From Flavobacteriales bacterium UBA2798 (lineage in GTDB: Bacteria > Bacteroidota > Bacteroidia > Flavobacteriales_D > UBA2798): 6,121 nt of DNA. Below are positions 1 to 6,121 of this stretch, in pieces; position 1 is the stretch's first letter; every line of letters begins with the position of its first letter. The stretch is taken from contig DEHO01000020.1 in the NCBI GenBank assembly GCA_002351955.1, positions 1-6,121 of the forward strand, in the 5' to 3' direction. The notes below the pieces were generated by a model, which made no database searches, was not told the origin of the DNA, and worked only from the letters and a program-made list of their open reading frames with translations. A program made the translations under genes and the position numbers.

Positions 1-642
1 TTTTCAACCGCTTCCGATAATCAACCTTCTGTAACGATCCACGTTTTGCAAGGCGAACGTCCAATGGCGCGTGACAATCGCACTATCGGTCAGTTTAACC
101 TGGATGGAATACCACCGGCACAACGCGGTGTTCCACAAATTGAGGTAACATTCGATATTGATGCAAACGGAATTTTAAATGTTTCGGCCAAGGATAAGGC
201 AACTGGCAAAGAGCAAAAGATTAGAATTGAAGCAAGTTCAGGCTTGAGCAAGGAAGAGATTGACAGAATGCGCAAAGAAGCAGAAGCCAACGCCGAAACA
301 GATCGTCAGGCAAAAGAATCTGTTGAAAAACTTAATGCTGCAGACAGTCTGATCTTCCAAACAGAAAAGCAACTCAATGAATTTGGTGATAAGTTGCCGG
401 CAGATAAAAAAGCGCCAATAGAAGCTGCCCTTGCAGATCTGAAAAAAGCATATGAAACGAAAGATATGCCAAGTATTGAAACAGCCATGAATCAACTCAA
501 TCAGGTGTTTCAATCGGCTGCGCAAGAGATGTACGCCAATACAGGCGGCGCTCCCGGTGCAGATGCAGGAAACCAAGGTGCGGGTGCAGGTGATTCAGAG
601 GTGACAGACGTCGACTTTGAAGAAGTGAAAGACAAAAAGTAA
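1..642 (+). CDS. dnaK: Chaperone DnaK (Hsp70), C-terminal part, 5' truncated by window edge
   Basis: This is the last 213 residues of the ATP-dependent chaperone DnaK, which binds exposed hydrophobic stretches of unfolded proteins in the cytoplasm with DnaJ and GrpE. The reading frame is open from base 1, so the true start lies outside the window; a TTG at 46 in the same frame is an internal leucine codon. Visible are the end of the beta-sandwich substrate-binding domain (VTIHVLQGER, then GQFNLDGIPPAQRGVPQIEV and DANGILNVSAKDK), the helical lid (about residues 80-170 of this fragment), and a disordered Gly/Ala-rich tail. The tail ends in FEEVKDKK, the same ending I recall for E. coli DnaK. 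The ATPase domain is not in the window. The gene ends in TAA and a strong hairpin terminator follows 16 bases later. Nothing in the fragment looks broken. Confidence 0.98.
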   Translation, partial: FSTASDNQPSVTIHVLQGERPMARDNRTIGQFNLDGIPPAQRGVPQIEVTFDIDANGILNVSAKDKATGKEQKIRIEASSGLSKEEIDRMRKEAEANAETDRQAKESVEKLNAADSLIFQTEKQLNEFGDKLPADKKAPIEAALADLKKAYETKDMPSIETAMNQLNQVFQSAAQEMYANTGGAPGADAGNQGAGAGDSEVTDVDFEEVKDKK

Positions 643-658
643 TTCTTTTAACCGATAG

Positions 659-690
659 AAAAAGGCTGATGCAATGCATCAGCCTTTTTT
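659..690. terminator. Bidirectional rho-independent terminator between dnaK and the lipoprotein gene
   Basis: A perfect 9-bp stem (GGCTGATGC at 664-672 with GCATCAGCC at 676-684) encloses a 3-base loop. The stem is flanked by five A on the left (659-663) and six T on the right (685-690), which lengthen the pairing and supply a U-tract in either direction. On the + strand it sits 16 bases after the dnaK stop. On the - strand the stop codon of the lipoprotein gene (689-691) overlaps the tract, so one hairpin can end both convergent transcripts. Confidence 0.93.
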
Positions 691-895
691 ATTTTACTCC
701 TTCTTCATTAACTGTAATATCCCTCGTAGATTCTTCAACCGGTGCAGCAACTGAATCTACAACAGTATCCTCCGAACCGGAAACTTCCTCAACTTTTGGC
801 GAAGTACTACCAGAAGATTCTTCCGTTTTATCGGAACCACATGATTGTGTAAGCATCGCCGAAATGTAAACGAGCAATAAAATAGGTTTTTTCAT
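689..895 (-). CDS. Small acidic lipoprotein of unknown function
   Basis: This encodes a predicted 68-residue lipoprotein. Residues 1-18 form a short signal peptide (MKKP, then a hydrophobic stretch ending MLTQS), followed by Cys19 as the lipidation site. The lipobox LTQSC is loose, but a serine before the cysteine is common in Bacteroidota. The next residues, GSDKTEE, are polar and acidic and resemble the lipoprotein export signal known in that phylum, so a surface location is possible (inference). The mature part has about 50 residues, rich in Ser, Glu, Val, Thr and Asp, with no predicted fold or catalytic motif. I chose ATG at 893-895 because it starts directly with a signal peptide and has GGAAAG about 7 bases upstream; starts at 910 or 955 would add a non-signal extension. 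It converges on dnaK and diverges from comEC. I recognise no family; composition and context suggest a real gene. Confidence 0.72.
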   Translation of the reverse strand: MKKPILLLVYISAMLTQSCGSDKTEESSGSTSPKVEEVSGSEDTVVDSVAAPVEESTRDITVNEEGVK

Positions 896-933
896 ATTAA
901 GACTTTCCATCAAATTTACGAAAAAAGATACCC
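896..933. promoter_or_regulatory. 38-bp divergent leader between the lipoprotein gene and comEC
   Basis: If both starts are right, the two divergent genes share only 38 bases. At least one promoter must then lie inside the opposite coding region or the promoters must overlap. The segment holds GGAAAG (- strand, before the lipoprotein ATG) and an A6 run at 921-926 before the comEC TTG, which may serve as an A-rich Bacteroidota leader. I see no convincing -33/-7 element, so the regulatory role is inferred from position alone. Confidence 0.3.
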
Positions 934-3033
934 TTGTCTTCCTTTCCTTTCGCACGCTATTTCATTCCATTTCTAATTGGATTACTTACATCCTCTTTTT
1001 GGTGCGAAAATGCTATTGTTCCGATACTGTTATCTACCGCTTTTCTTGTCCTGTCGCTTGTTGTTACGCAATTTTCATCTCCTGAAATCAGATATAAAAT
1101 CAATACCCAAAGGGGTTTATTTCTGTTTGCCGGAATTTTTTTCTTTGGGTCTGCAGTAAATACCTGGCATAACCAACGTTGGAAAAAATCGATAGACTCG
1201 GAACAATCCGGCATATACCGCTTACGAATCGAGGATAATTGGCAACAAAAAGGAAATTATTCCTTTACGATTTGCTCAGTGCATCAAAAACTAAACGGCG
1301 AAAATTGGGAATTCAGCAGAAAAAGAGCGCGAATGTATTCCAGGCTTCCGGATTGCAAACTGCCCGGAATGGGGGAAATCATCCTTTACAAGGGCATCCT
1401 GAATGAAATCTCCTGGCCGAAGAATCCTTTTGATGTGAACTATAAAAAGCTTTCTGAGCGAAAAAGAATTCATTTCAGCATCAGTCTCGACTCTTGCAAT
1501 TTTAAGCCGGAAAACAAAAATGAAACCTCAATAACAGAATTTGCAGTTGGAATCAGGGAAACGCTAGCCCAAAAACTTCAGTCTACACTGAATGATTCGC
1601 TGGCTTTCGGAATAGTTTCTGCACTTGTACTTGGATCAAGAAGCGACCTTGATCAGGAAATTCTACAGGCGTTTTCTGCAACAGGAACAATCCATGTCCT
1701 ATCCGTTTCCGGGATGCATGTTGGATTAGTTTATTTTGCTATCGGCTTTTTATTAAGATTATTGCCTAAAGGACGAATAACACTTAACCTTTCTACCTCC
1801 ATATTCATCATTTCGCTTTGGATGTATGCACTAATAACAGGCTTTTCTCCTTCGGTGCTTAGGGCTGTTACCATGTTAAGTCTTATTATTCTTGGCAACG
1901 CGGCTAATATGCGTCCCAATATTTACAATACACTTTCTGCAGCAGCATTTTTACTGTTATGCCTGGATCCGCAATTGATCTTTCATGCGGGATTTCAGCT
2001 TTCGTTCCTTGCCGTTTTAGGAATAGTGGTAGTCCATCCACTCATCTATCCTTTGGTTTATGTAAAAAGTAAATGGCTGGATAAAATTTGGGTACTAAGT
2101 TCGGTATCACTTTCAGCGCAACTCATCACTTTTCCATTGGCAGTCTACCATTTTGGAGTATTTCCAAACTATTTTCTTATTGCAAACCTTTTAATAATTC
2201 CACTCGCAACAGGAGTCCTTTTTCTGGGCATATCAACGCTTATAACAATTGAAATTCCCGGTGTTGGAGATTGTTTCGGTCAACTCTTAAAATGGAATGT
2301 TAATCTGCTTACAACAATAACTAAATGGTTCTCCGAATTACCCGGTTCAGTTAGTTACTTCCACTTTTCTGCAGCAGAAAGTGCTCTGATTTATGTCGCG
2401 ATATTCTGTTTTATTGCATTTCTTCATTCCCAAAAATGGCCATGGGTAAGGGCTACATTGCTTTTTGTTGGGTGCGCCATGATCTTACGGTTCATTGTTT
2501 GGAACATCCAAGTGCACTACTCTACGTTCACCATTGCATCATTAAAAAACGGGGTTTCTATTACCATCAACGATCAAAAAATCCATCATAGTTTCTGCAT
2601 TACCAATGAAAAAACAAAACTCCATAAAACCAATGATGCAATTACCAGAGAAAGCATTCGCTTTAATTCAACCTTGCCAACATTCATTATCGTAAATCAC
2701 AATCAATTGGACACAGTTGTGATGAAAACACCCCTTTTCCGTTTTGAGAAAGGAGTGCTGCACTATAAAAACAAAAGAATTGCTTTAGCATCATCGCGGA
2801 GAAAATTTCAGAAAAAACTGAATGTGGACATCCTGTTGGTAAGCGGACTATTTCCGTTTGCAAGCATAAAAGACCTGGAAAATTTTTCACCCCAGTTAAT
2901 TATCCTGGATGAAAACTGCAGTTCAAAACGAATTGAAAAATGGGAGAAGCTTGCTGAAGAAAAACGGATTCCCTTTTACAATATCAAAGAGAAGGGGGGG
3001 TACAGAATTTATTTGCCCTTGTTCTTCTTATAA
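934..3033 (+). CDS. comEC: ComEC/Rec2-family DNA uptake channel protein
   Basis: ComEC is the polytopic inner-membrane protein thought to pass single-stranded DNA into the cytoplasm during natural transformation. The 699-residue product has N-terminal membrane segments (about 6-23, 27-47, 61-75), then a soluble DUF4131-like part ending near NPFD (164-167). The Competence domain follows, with the family signatures HVLSVSGMHVGLV (254-266), GFSPSVLRA (303-311) and GFQLSF (353-358) among many hydrophobic helices up to about 525. The last ~175 residues are soluble and correspond to the place of the beta-lactamase-like domain, but carry no HxHxDH metal motif. Instead they show DILLVSG (632-638), a PQLIILDE strand and a KGG turn near the end, as in reduced Bacteroidota forms. 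No ATG is in frame at the N-terminus: the frame opens after TAA at 898-900 and the first usual start is TTG at 934, giving the family-like SSFPFARYFIPFLIG. Its 3' end overlaps the facing gene by 25 bp. Confidence 0.93.
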   Translation: MSSFPFARYFIPFLIGLLTSSFWCENAIVPILLSTAFLVLSLVVTQFSSPEIRYKINTQRGLFLFAGIFFFGSAVNTWHNQRWKKSIDSEQSGIYRLRIEDNWQQKGNYSFTICSVHQKLNGENWEFSRKRARMYSRLPDCKLPGMGEIILYKGILNEISWPKNPFDVNYKKLSERKRIHFSISLDSCNFKPENKNETSITEFAVGIRETLAQKLQSTLNDSLAFGIVSALVLGSRSDLDQEILQAFSATGTIHVLSVSGMHVGLVYFAIGFLLRLLPKGRITLNLSTSIFIISLWMYALITGFSPSVLRAVTMLSLIILGNAANMRPNIYNTLSAAAFLLLCLDPQLIFHAGFQLSFLAVLGIVVVHPLIYPLVYVKSKWLDKIWVLSSVSLSAQLITFPLAVYHFGVFPNYFLIANLLIIPLATGVLFLGISTLITIEIPGVGDCFGQLLKWNVNLLTTITKWFSELPGSVSYFHFSAAESALIYVAIFCFIAFLHSQKWPWVRATLLFVGCAMILRFIVWNIQVHYSTFTIASLKNGVSITINDQKIHHSFCITNEKTKLHKTNDAITRESIRFNSTLPTFIIVNHNQLDTVVMKTPLFRFEKGVLHYKNKRIALASSRRKFQKKLNVDILLVSGLFPFASIKDLENFSPQLIILDENCSSKRIEKWEKLAEEKRIPFYNIKEKGGYRIYLPLFFL
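2994..3000. repeat. G7 homopolymer tract near the 3' end of comEC
   Basis: Seven consecutive G fall within the codons for Lys-Gly-Gly, 12 codons before the comEC stop. The tract is the longest G run in the window, in an AT-leaning background. Loss of one G would replace the last ten residues or so with a similar-length tail. Gain of one G would carry the frame past the present stop into the region antisense to the facing gene. It is a plausible slippage site, and equally a plausible sequencing-error site. Confidence 0.6.
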
Positions 3034-3551
3034 AGAATAACGATCTGGTCGTTTTCTTTCCCGATGGATCCGGTAATTTTTGCTTCTGTTATCTGGTATT
3101 TTGGGTCGAGAACGATATGATGTACATAATAAACAGTTAAGGCATTATTCACCATAATATTTGCCCAAAAATCAATCTCGAAACTTTTTACCCTTGCTGT
3201 ATTTGAGGTCATGACCTTTTGAAGCGAATCGATTTTTCGGTCAAGCTTCTTCAATTGCAAATCAAATTCTTCTTTGGTTTTCTTTACCTCCCCTGCAGCG
3301 AAATTCTGTTTGAGCTCTTCCCTGTACTCCTGTAGCGCATTTACCTGGTTTTCCAATTTAAAATACTGATCAGAAGGAACCATCAGGAACTTCTCAAACC
3401 GCGGACCATCATAAAATTCAAATGTTTTATCCGCCCATTCCAAAACAGCTTTTTCCACCATCTCCTGATCGAGCGTTTTTCCTCCGGGCGAATAGTTGGA
3501 ATACCATCCGAAACCGAGACCAATAAATGCGGAAAGTAACAGTGCCTTCAT
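3009..3551 (-). CDS. Exported or membrane-anchored coiled-coil protein of unknown function (180 aa)
   Basis: I do not recognise this family. The N-terminus MKALLLSAFIGLGFGWYSN is a short hydrophobic segment with one preceding Lys, fitting a signal peptide or an N-terminal membrane anchor. A long charged helical stretch follows at about residues 63-115, rich in Leu, Lys, Glu and Gln, with likely coiled-coil heptads. The C-terminal part (about 120-180) has alternating hydrophobic residues suggesting beta strands (ALTVYYVHHIVLD, then QIVILYKKNKGK). There are no catalytic motifs or cysteines. ATG at 3549-3551 begins directly with the hydrophobic segment. It lies 30 bp downstream of the 322-residue gene on the same strand, so the two probably form one operon. 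Its last codons and stop overlap the 3' end of comEC by 25 bp in antisense, leaving no intergenic space for a shared terminator. Confidence 0.8.
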   Translation of the reverse strand: MKALLLSAFIGLGFGWYSNYSPGGKTLDQEMVEKAVLEWADKTFEFYDGPRFEKFLMVPSDQYFKLENQVNALQEYREELKQNFAAGEVKKTKEEFDLQLKKLDRKIDSLQKVMTSNTARVKSFEIDFWANIMVNNALTVYYVHHIVLDPKYQITEAKITGSIGKENDQIVILYKKNKGK

Positions 3552-3581
3552 GCAGCTTGAATGGTTAAATTTAATTCATCC

Positions 3582-4550
3582 TTACCGGCTTTCAAAATAC
3601 CGGTCGTAAGGTGCTTCTGCAATCATTGTGCCCGCTACAACAAACCAAGGGTCAAGTTCAAAATATAGGCACCGTAGCTCCGGCATTCCCCCTTCTCCTT
3701 TAACACTAAACCTGTGAAATACAGAATATCCCACCAAAACATCCTTACCTGAAACGGTTTGGTACAAAGCCTCAATTTTTGAAAAATCGCCCGGCATATA
3801 TACCGGAAAATCGGCTGGACGGCGCTTCATATAGTTCTGGATAACAGCCGATGCAATGGAAGCCGGATTGTATTTTTGCTCCACACGGATAACATGAATT
3901 GCTTCAAGTATGGCCAAAACCAATTCGGATTTATCTCCCTGAAACGACTCAAGACGGGAAGAATAATGATCGTAAACAGCAGCTGACCGGATAACATTTT
4001 CCTGCTGAGTACCTGTGTAAAAAAGCTCAGAACCCTTGATAAAAAACAAAAACCATTCGTTTTCCTCAAAGGTCAGATTTACATCCATTTTTAAACGAAC
4101 ATCCTTTACCTTAAAATTGGCACTAAGAAAAAACTCCCCTTCCATTAAACGGACCTTTTCCTTTGATTTTAGCGAAAAAATATGCGTGATTTTATAATTG
4201 TCCCGGACCTTTTTTTCCTTAATAACGCGTTCCTGACGACTGATAAGTGTATCATAACTCCTGAGCACGCTATCGTGCCTGTTGCCAAAGTATTCTTTCA
4301 TTCCTTCAGCAGTTTTTCGCCCTTCGCGTAATTCGTTGAGGTATAAAATTTCTCGGGGAATGAGCACTTGCACGTCGCCAAAGCCGTAACCTGAATAGGT
4401 GCCCAACGATTGCATAGACGAACGAATATGCTTTTCAACACTCGACTCTGCCATCGCCTGCTGCGCCTCCAAACGATTACCCGTCTGTGCATTTAGCACC
4501 GAAGTGAGGGTAAACAAACCCATAAAAAATGTAAAACACAGAGACCTCAT
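3582..4550 (-). CDS. Secreted protein of unknown function (322 aa)
   Basis: I do not recognise this family. Residues 1-21 form a clear signal peptide (MRSLCF, a hydrophobic core, then VLNA before Gln22), so the product is probably periplasmic or exported. There is no lipobox cysteine after the core. The mature protein seems to mix helices and strands: a Gln/Ala/Glu/Ser-rich start, a basic helical stretch around 92-120 (LRSYDTLISRQERVIKEKK), a strand-rich middle around 122-180 with alternating residues (GEFFLSANFKVKDVRLKMDV, then EWFLFFIKGSELFYTG), and a C-terminal part ending APYDRYFESR. I see no HExxH, Ser-His-Asp, nucleotide-binding or repeat signature. ATG at 4548-4550 gives the signal peptide directly; no strong Shine-Dalgarno is visible. 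It is the first gene of a probable two-gene operon with the 180-residue gene and diverges from the M61 peptidase gene by 71 bp. A role in the envelope is inferred only from the export signal. Confidence 0.85.
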   Translation of the reverse strand: MRSLCFTFFMGLFTLTSVLNAQTGNRLEAQQAMAESSVEKHIRSSMQSLGTYSGYGFGDVQVLIPREILYLNELREGRKTAEGMKEYFGNRHDSVLRSYDTLISRQERVIKEKKVRDNYKITHIFSLKSKEKVRLMEGEFFLSANFKVKDVRLKMDVNLTFEENEWFLFFIKGSELFYTGTQQENVIRSAAVYDHYSSRLESFQGDKSELVLAILEAIHVIRVEQKYNPASIASAVIQNYMKRRPADFPVYMPGDFSKIEALYQTVSGKDVLVGYSVFHRFSVKGEGGMPELRCLYFELDPWFVVAGTMIAEAPYDRYFESR

Positions 4551-4621
4551 GAAAACTGTTAGACAAGAATCATGCTAAGAAACAAAAAAATGCCGTTATA
4601 TTTAGTGAAGGAACTATTACT
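4551..4621. promoter_or_regulatory. 71-bp divergent intergenic region, probably holding promoters for both sides
   Basis: This gap separates the - strand unknown operon from the + strand M61 gene, so it should carry a promoter for each. It is AT-rich with an A7 run at 4584-4590. TATATTTA at 4597-4604 resembles the Bacteroidota -7 element TAnnTTTG except for its last base, but no matching TTTG lies about 20 bases upstream and it sits only 17 bases before the ATG. I therefore call the region and not a specific promoter. Confidence 0.35.
4607..4612 (+). promoter_or_regulatory. Ribosome binding site of the M61 peptidase gene
   Basis: GAAGGA lies 9 bases before the ATG at 4622. It is the best Shine-Dalgarno-like match seen before any start in this window, and it supports translation starting at 4622, where a signal peptide begins. 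Confidence 0.55.
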
Positions 4622-5200
4622 ATGAAAAATTTAATCGCGTTTTTAACTGTCTTTCTAATTGCGTTTTCGTCAAAATCGTCAGACACCTGCAGGATAACAG
4701 TTGATTTGGTAAATGTTGTTAACGACAAGGTCAAGGTTGTTTTCTATCCTGCAAAAACACCTGAACAAAATGCAGAGTTTGTTATGCCATCAGTCATCCC
4801 CGGATCCTACTCGAGGAAAGACTATGGACGTTTCATTTCGGGAATAAAAGCTTTTGATGCGAAAGGCAAAAAACTTTCTGTAAAAAAAACGGGGAACAAT
4901 GTGTTTAAAATTCCCAAGGGGGATTTACTACATCGTTTGGAATATTTCGTTGACGATACCTGGGACGCCTCTAAAGACAATTACATTTTTCAACCAGGTG
5001 GAACTAATATAGACGCAGGAAAAAACTTTGTACTCAATCATCAGGGCTTTTACGGTTATCTGGAAGGACAAAAAATGTATCCCTACAAAATTACCTGTAA
5101 ACGTCCTTCTGATTTGTATGCATTTGGAGCCCCGGAAATACGTCGTGGAAAACTAGCAGACACAATTGTTGCAACCAAATTATGTGCATCTGGTCGATAG
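4622..5200 (+). CDS. M61-family metallopeptidase, N-terminal fragment (frame ends early)
   Basis: This is the first part of an exported M61 (glycyl aminopeptidase-like) zinc peptidase. Residues 1-20 or so form a signal peptide (MKNLIAFLTVFLIAFSSKSS). The M61 N-terminal beta domain follows, including FVMPSVIPGSYSRKDYGRFI (about 54-73) and the NHQGFYGYLEGQ region. As written, the frame stops at TAG (5198-5200) after 192 residues, well before the catalytic domain. The last seven residues, KLCASGR, do not fit the family; in the +1 frame the same bases read NYVHLVDSPVM, the expected continuation. The reading frame was therefore lost near 5177-5179. Alone this product would be an inactive fragment. 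The ATG at 4622 has GAAGGA upstream and heads a signal peptide. Confidence 0.9.
   Translation: MKNLIAFLTVFLIAFSSKSSDTCRITVDLVNVVNDKVKVVFYPAKTPEQNAEFVMPSVIPGSYSRKDYGRFISGIKAFDAKGKKLSVKKTGNNVFKIPKGDLLHRLEYFVDDTWDASKDNYIFQPGGTNIDAGKNFVLNHQGFYGYLEGQKMYPYKITCKRPSDLYAFGAPEIRRGKLADTIVATKLCASGR
5177..5179 (+). other. Apparent single-base frameshift in the M61 gene
   Basis: The upstream frame is sensible through ACC at 5174-5176. Removing one A from the AAA at 5177-5179 joins it to AAT TAT GTG CAT, giving VATNYVHLVDSPV, a natural M61 sequence. The downstream frame has a TAG at 5154-5156 and the upstream frame a TAG at 5198-5200, so the shift must lie between about 5157 and 5197. No recognisable programmed-frameshift signal (long slippery run, internal Shine-Dalgarno, rare stop context) is present. 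A sequencing or assembly error or a true inactivating indel is more likely. Confidence 0.85.
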
Positions 5201-6121
5201 CCCGGTAATGATTGCCAATCTGGACACGGTAAGTTTCACCGCAGGAAATATGCGGGTTTTCATTGGGGTATATTCTGAAAACGGATATGTGCGTTCCGAT
5301 GCTATTTTTAAAGCAATTGAACCCTTGGCAAAAGCACTGAAAAACTTTTTTGGTGAATTGCCTGTAAACAATTATCATTTCATTATGTATTTCCCGACGA
5401 GGGGACGATTTGGAATTACTGAAAACGGTGGGTTTGGGGCTTTGGAGCATTCCTATTCCTCCTTTTATTTTCTACCTGAAACCAAGGACAGAGGACAGTT
5501 AATTGACATGATTCAAAGTGTTGCAGGACACGAGTTTTTACACATTCTTACCCCACTGAATATTCATAGTGAAGAGATAGGCAATTTCGACTTTCGTCAT
5601 CCAAAAATGTCAAAGCATCTCTGGATGTACGAAGGTGTAACAGAATATTTTTCGCATCTGATCCGTGCAAAAAGTAAGCTCATCGATGAAAAAGGTTTTC
5701 AGGAAGAAATGCTGGGGAAAATCCGCGCTGCAGAAAAGTATCCCATCGTTTCTTTTACCGAAATGAGTAAGAACATCCTGGATGACCCCTGGAAGGAGAT
5801 GTACTCGAATGTTTATGACAAGGGAGCCTTACTGGCAATGCTACTTGATATCCGACTGGTTGAACTAAGCAAGGGAAATCTTGGAATGCGAGAGTTAATG
5901 ATGCTTTTAGCAAAAAAATACGGTCCTGAGGTGCCTTTTGTCGATGATGAATTATTCGCAGTTATCGTTCAAATGAGCTTTCCCGAAACCAAAGATTTTA
6001 TTTCGAAGTTCATTGAAGGGAAGGAAGAATTGCCCTACAAAAGTTATTTTTCATTAATAGGGTGGGAGTTTTTTAAGGATGAAGAAGTTGAGTACCTCAC
6101 TTTTGGCGATTTTAAACTTTT
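5178..6121 (+). CDS. M61-family metallopeptidase, catalytic part (continues past window end)
   Basis: This frame is open from 5157 to the window end with no stop and carries the catalytic domain of the same M61 peptidase. Numbered as a repaired protein joined at 5177-5179, it shows GALEHSYSS (272-280), the zinc-binding HEFLH (303-307) within VAGHEFLHILTPLNIHSEE, and LWMYEGVTEYF with the probable third ligand Glu337, 29 residues after His307. These are the family's HExxH-plus-Glu arrangement, so the catalytic residues are intact. TPLNIHS in place of the classical WNVKR stretch matches the Bacteroidota branch as I remember it. A helical domain follows, and the family usually ends in a PDZ domain, which would lie beyond the edge. 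As an independent gene it would have to start at GTG 5184 or ATG 5208, with no ribosome site and no signal peptide, so it is best read as the second half of the gene starting at 4622. Confidence 0.9.

Noticed and set aside
46..48. TTG as a start codon for a separate 198-residue gene
   Set aside because: It is a leucine inside the conserved VTIHVLQGER stretch of DnaK; the frame is open to the window edge.
238..576. 112-residue - strand open frame inside dnaK, rich in Cys and Phe
   Set aside because: It is the antisense of the conserved DnaK lid region; the odd composition follows from the codons on the other strand.
3039..3056. Weak hairpin just after the comEC stop (AACGA/TCGTT around a 5-base loop, then T-rich) as a comEC terminator
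   Set aside because: The stem has only 5 bp, mostly A/T, and the bases encode the C-terminus of the facing gene; too weak to call.
3565..3574. TTAAATTTAA palindrome in the 30-bp gap between the two unknown - strand genes
   Set aside because: A short all-A/T palindrome is expected by chance in this background and nothing nearby supports an operator.
4882..4889. A8 run in the M61 gene as a possible slippage site that could explain or correct the frame change
   Set aside because: Sequence on both sides of the run fits M61 in the present frame, and a shift here would meet the TAG at 5154-5156 before the catalytic part, so it cannot restore the protein.
5091..5450. Open frames of 119 and 63 residues on the - strand across the M61 frameshift site
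   Set aside because: They are antisense to a frame with clear M61 homology, have no signal or family features, and look like chance frames.
1..6121. Defence system, mobile element, CRISPR array or RNA gene
   Set aside because: Reading both strands showed no direct-repeat array, transposase, integrase, tRNA-like or rRNA-like sequence, and the genes present are mostly core or envelope functions.

Overview
The window looks like chromosomal DNA from a Bacteroidota bacterium, probably near Flavobacteriales. The evidence is the DnaK tail, a ComEC whose C-terminal domain matches the reduced Bacteroidota form, an M61 peptidase of the type with a TPLNIHSEE stretch after HExxH, a small lipoprotein with an SC-type lipobox followed by acidic residues, and A-rich leaders with few clear Shine-Dalgarno sites. 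The lineage is inferred from remembered family features, not from a search.

Layout from left to right: (1) the 3' third of dnaK on the + strand, cut by the window edge; (2) a strong hairpin with A/T tracts on both sides, which can end both dnaK and the gene facing it; (3) a 68-residue acidic lipoprotein on the - strand; (4) a 38-bp divergent gap, then comEC on the + strand, with a likely TTG start; (5) a - strand pair of unrecognised exported proteins of 322 and 180 residues, whose last gene overlaps the 3' end of comEC by 25 bp in antisense; (6) a 71-bp divergent gap, then an M61-family metallopeptidase on the + strand. The peptidase is split by an apparent one-base frameshift near 5177-5179 and runs off the right edge.

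The genes do not form one pathway. DnaK is cytoplasmic protein folding. ComEC is the inner-membrane channel for DNA uptake in transformation. The lipoprotein, the two exported unknowns and the M61 peptidase act in the cell envelope. I see no RNA gene, mobile element, CRISPR array, or recognisable new multi-gene system. The items most worth a second look are the frameshift in the peptidase, the unrecognised exported gene pair, and the G7 tract close to the convergent overlap at the end of comEC.
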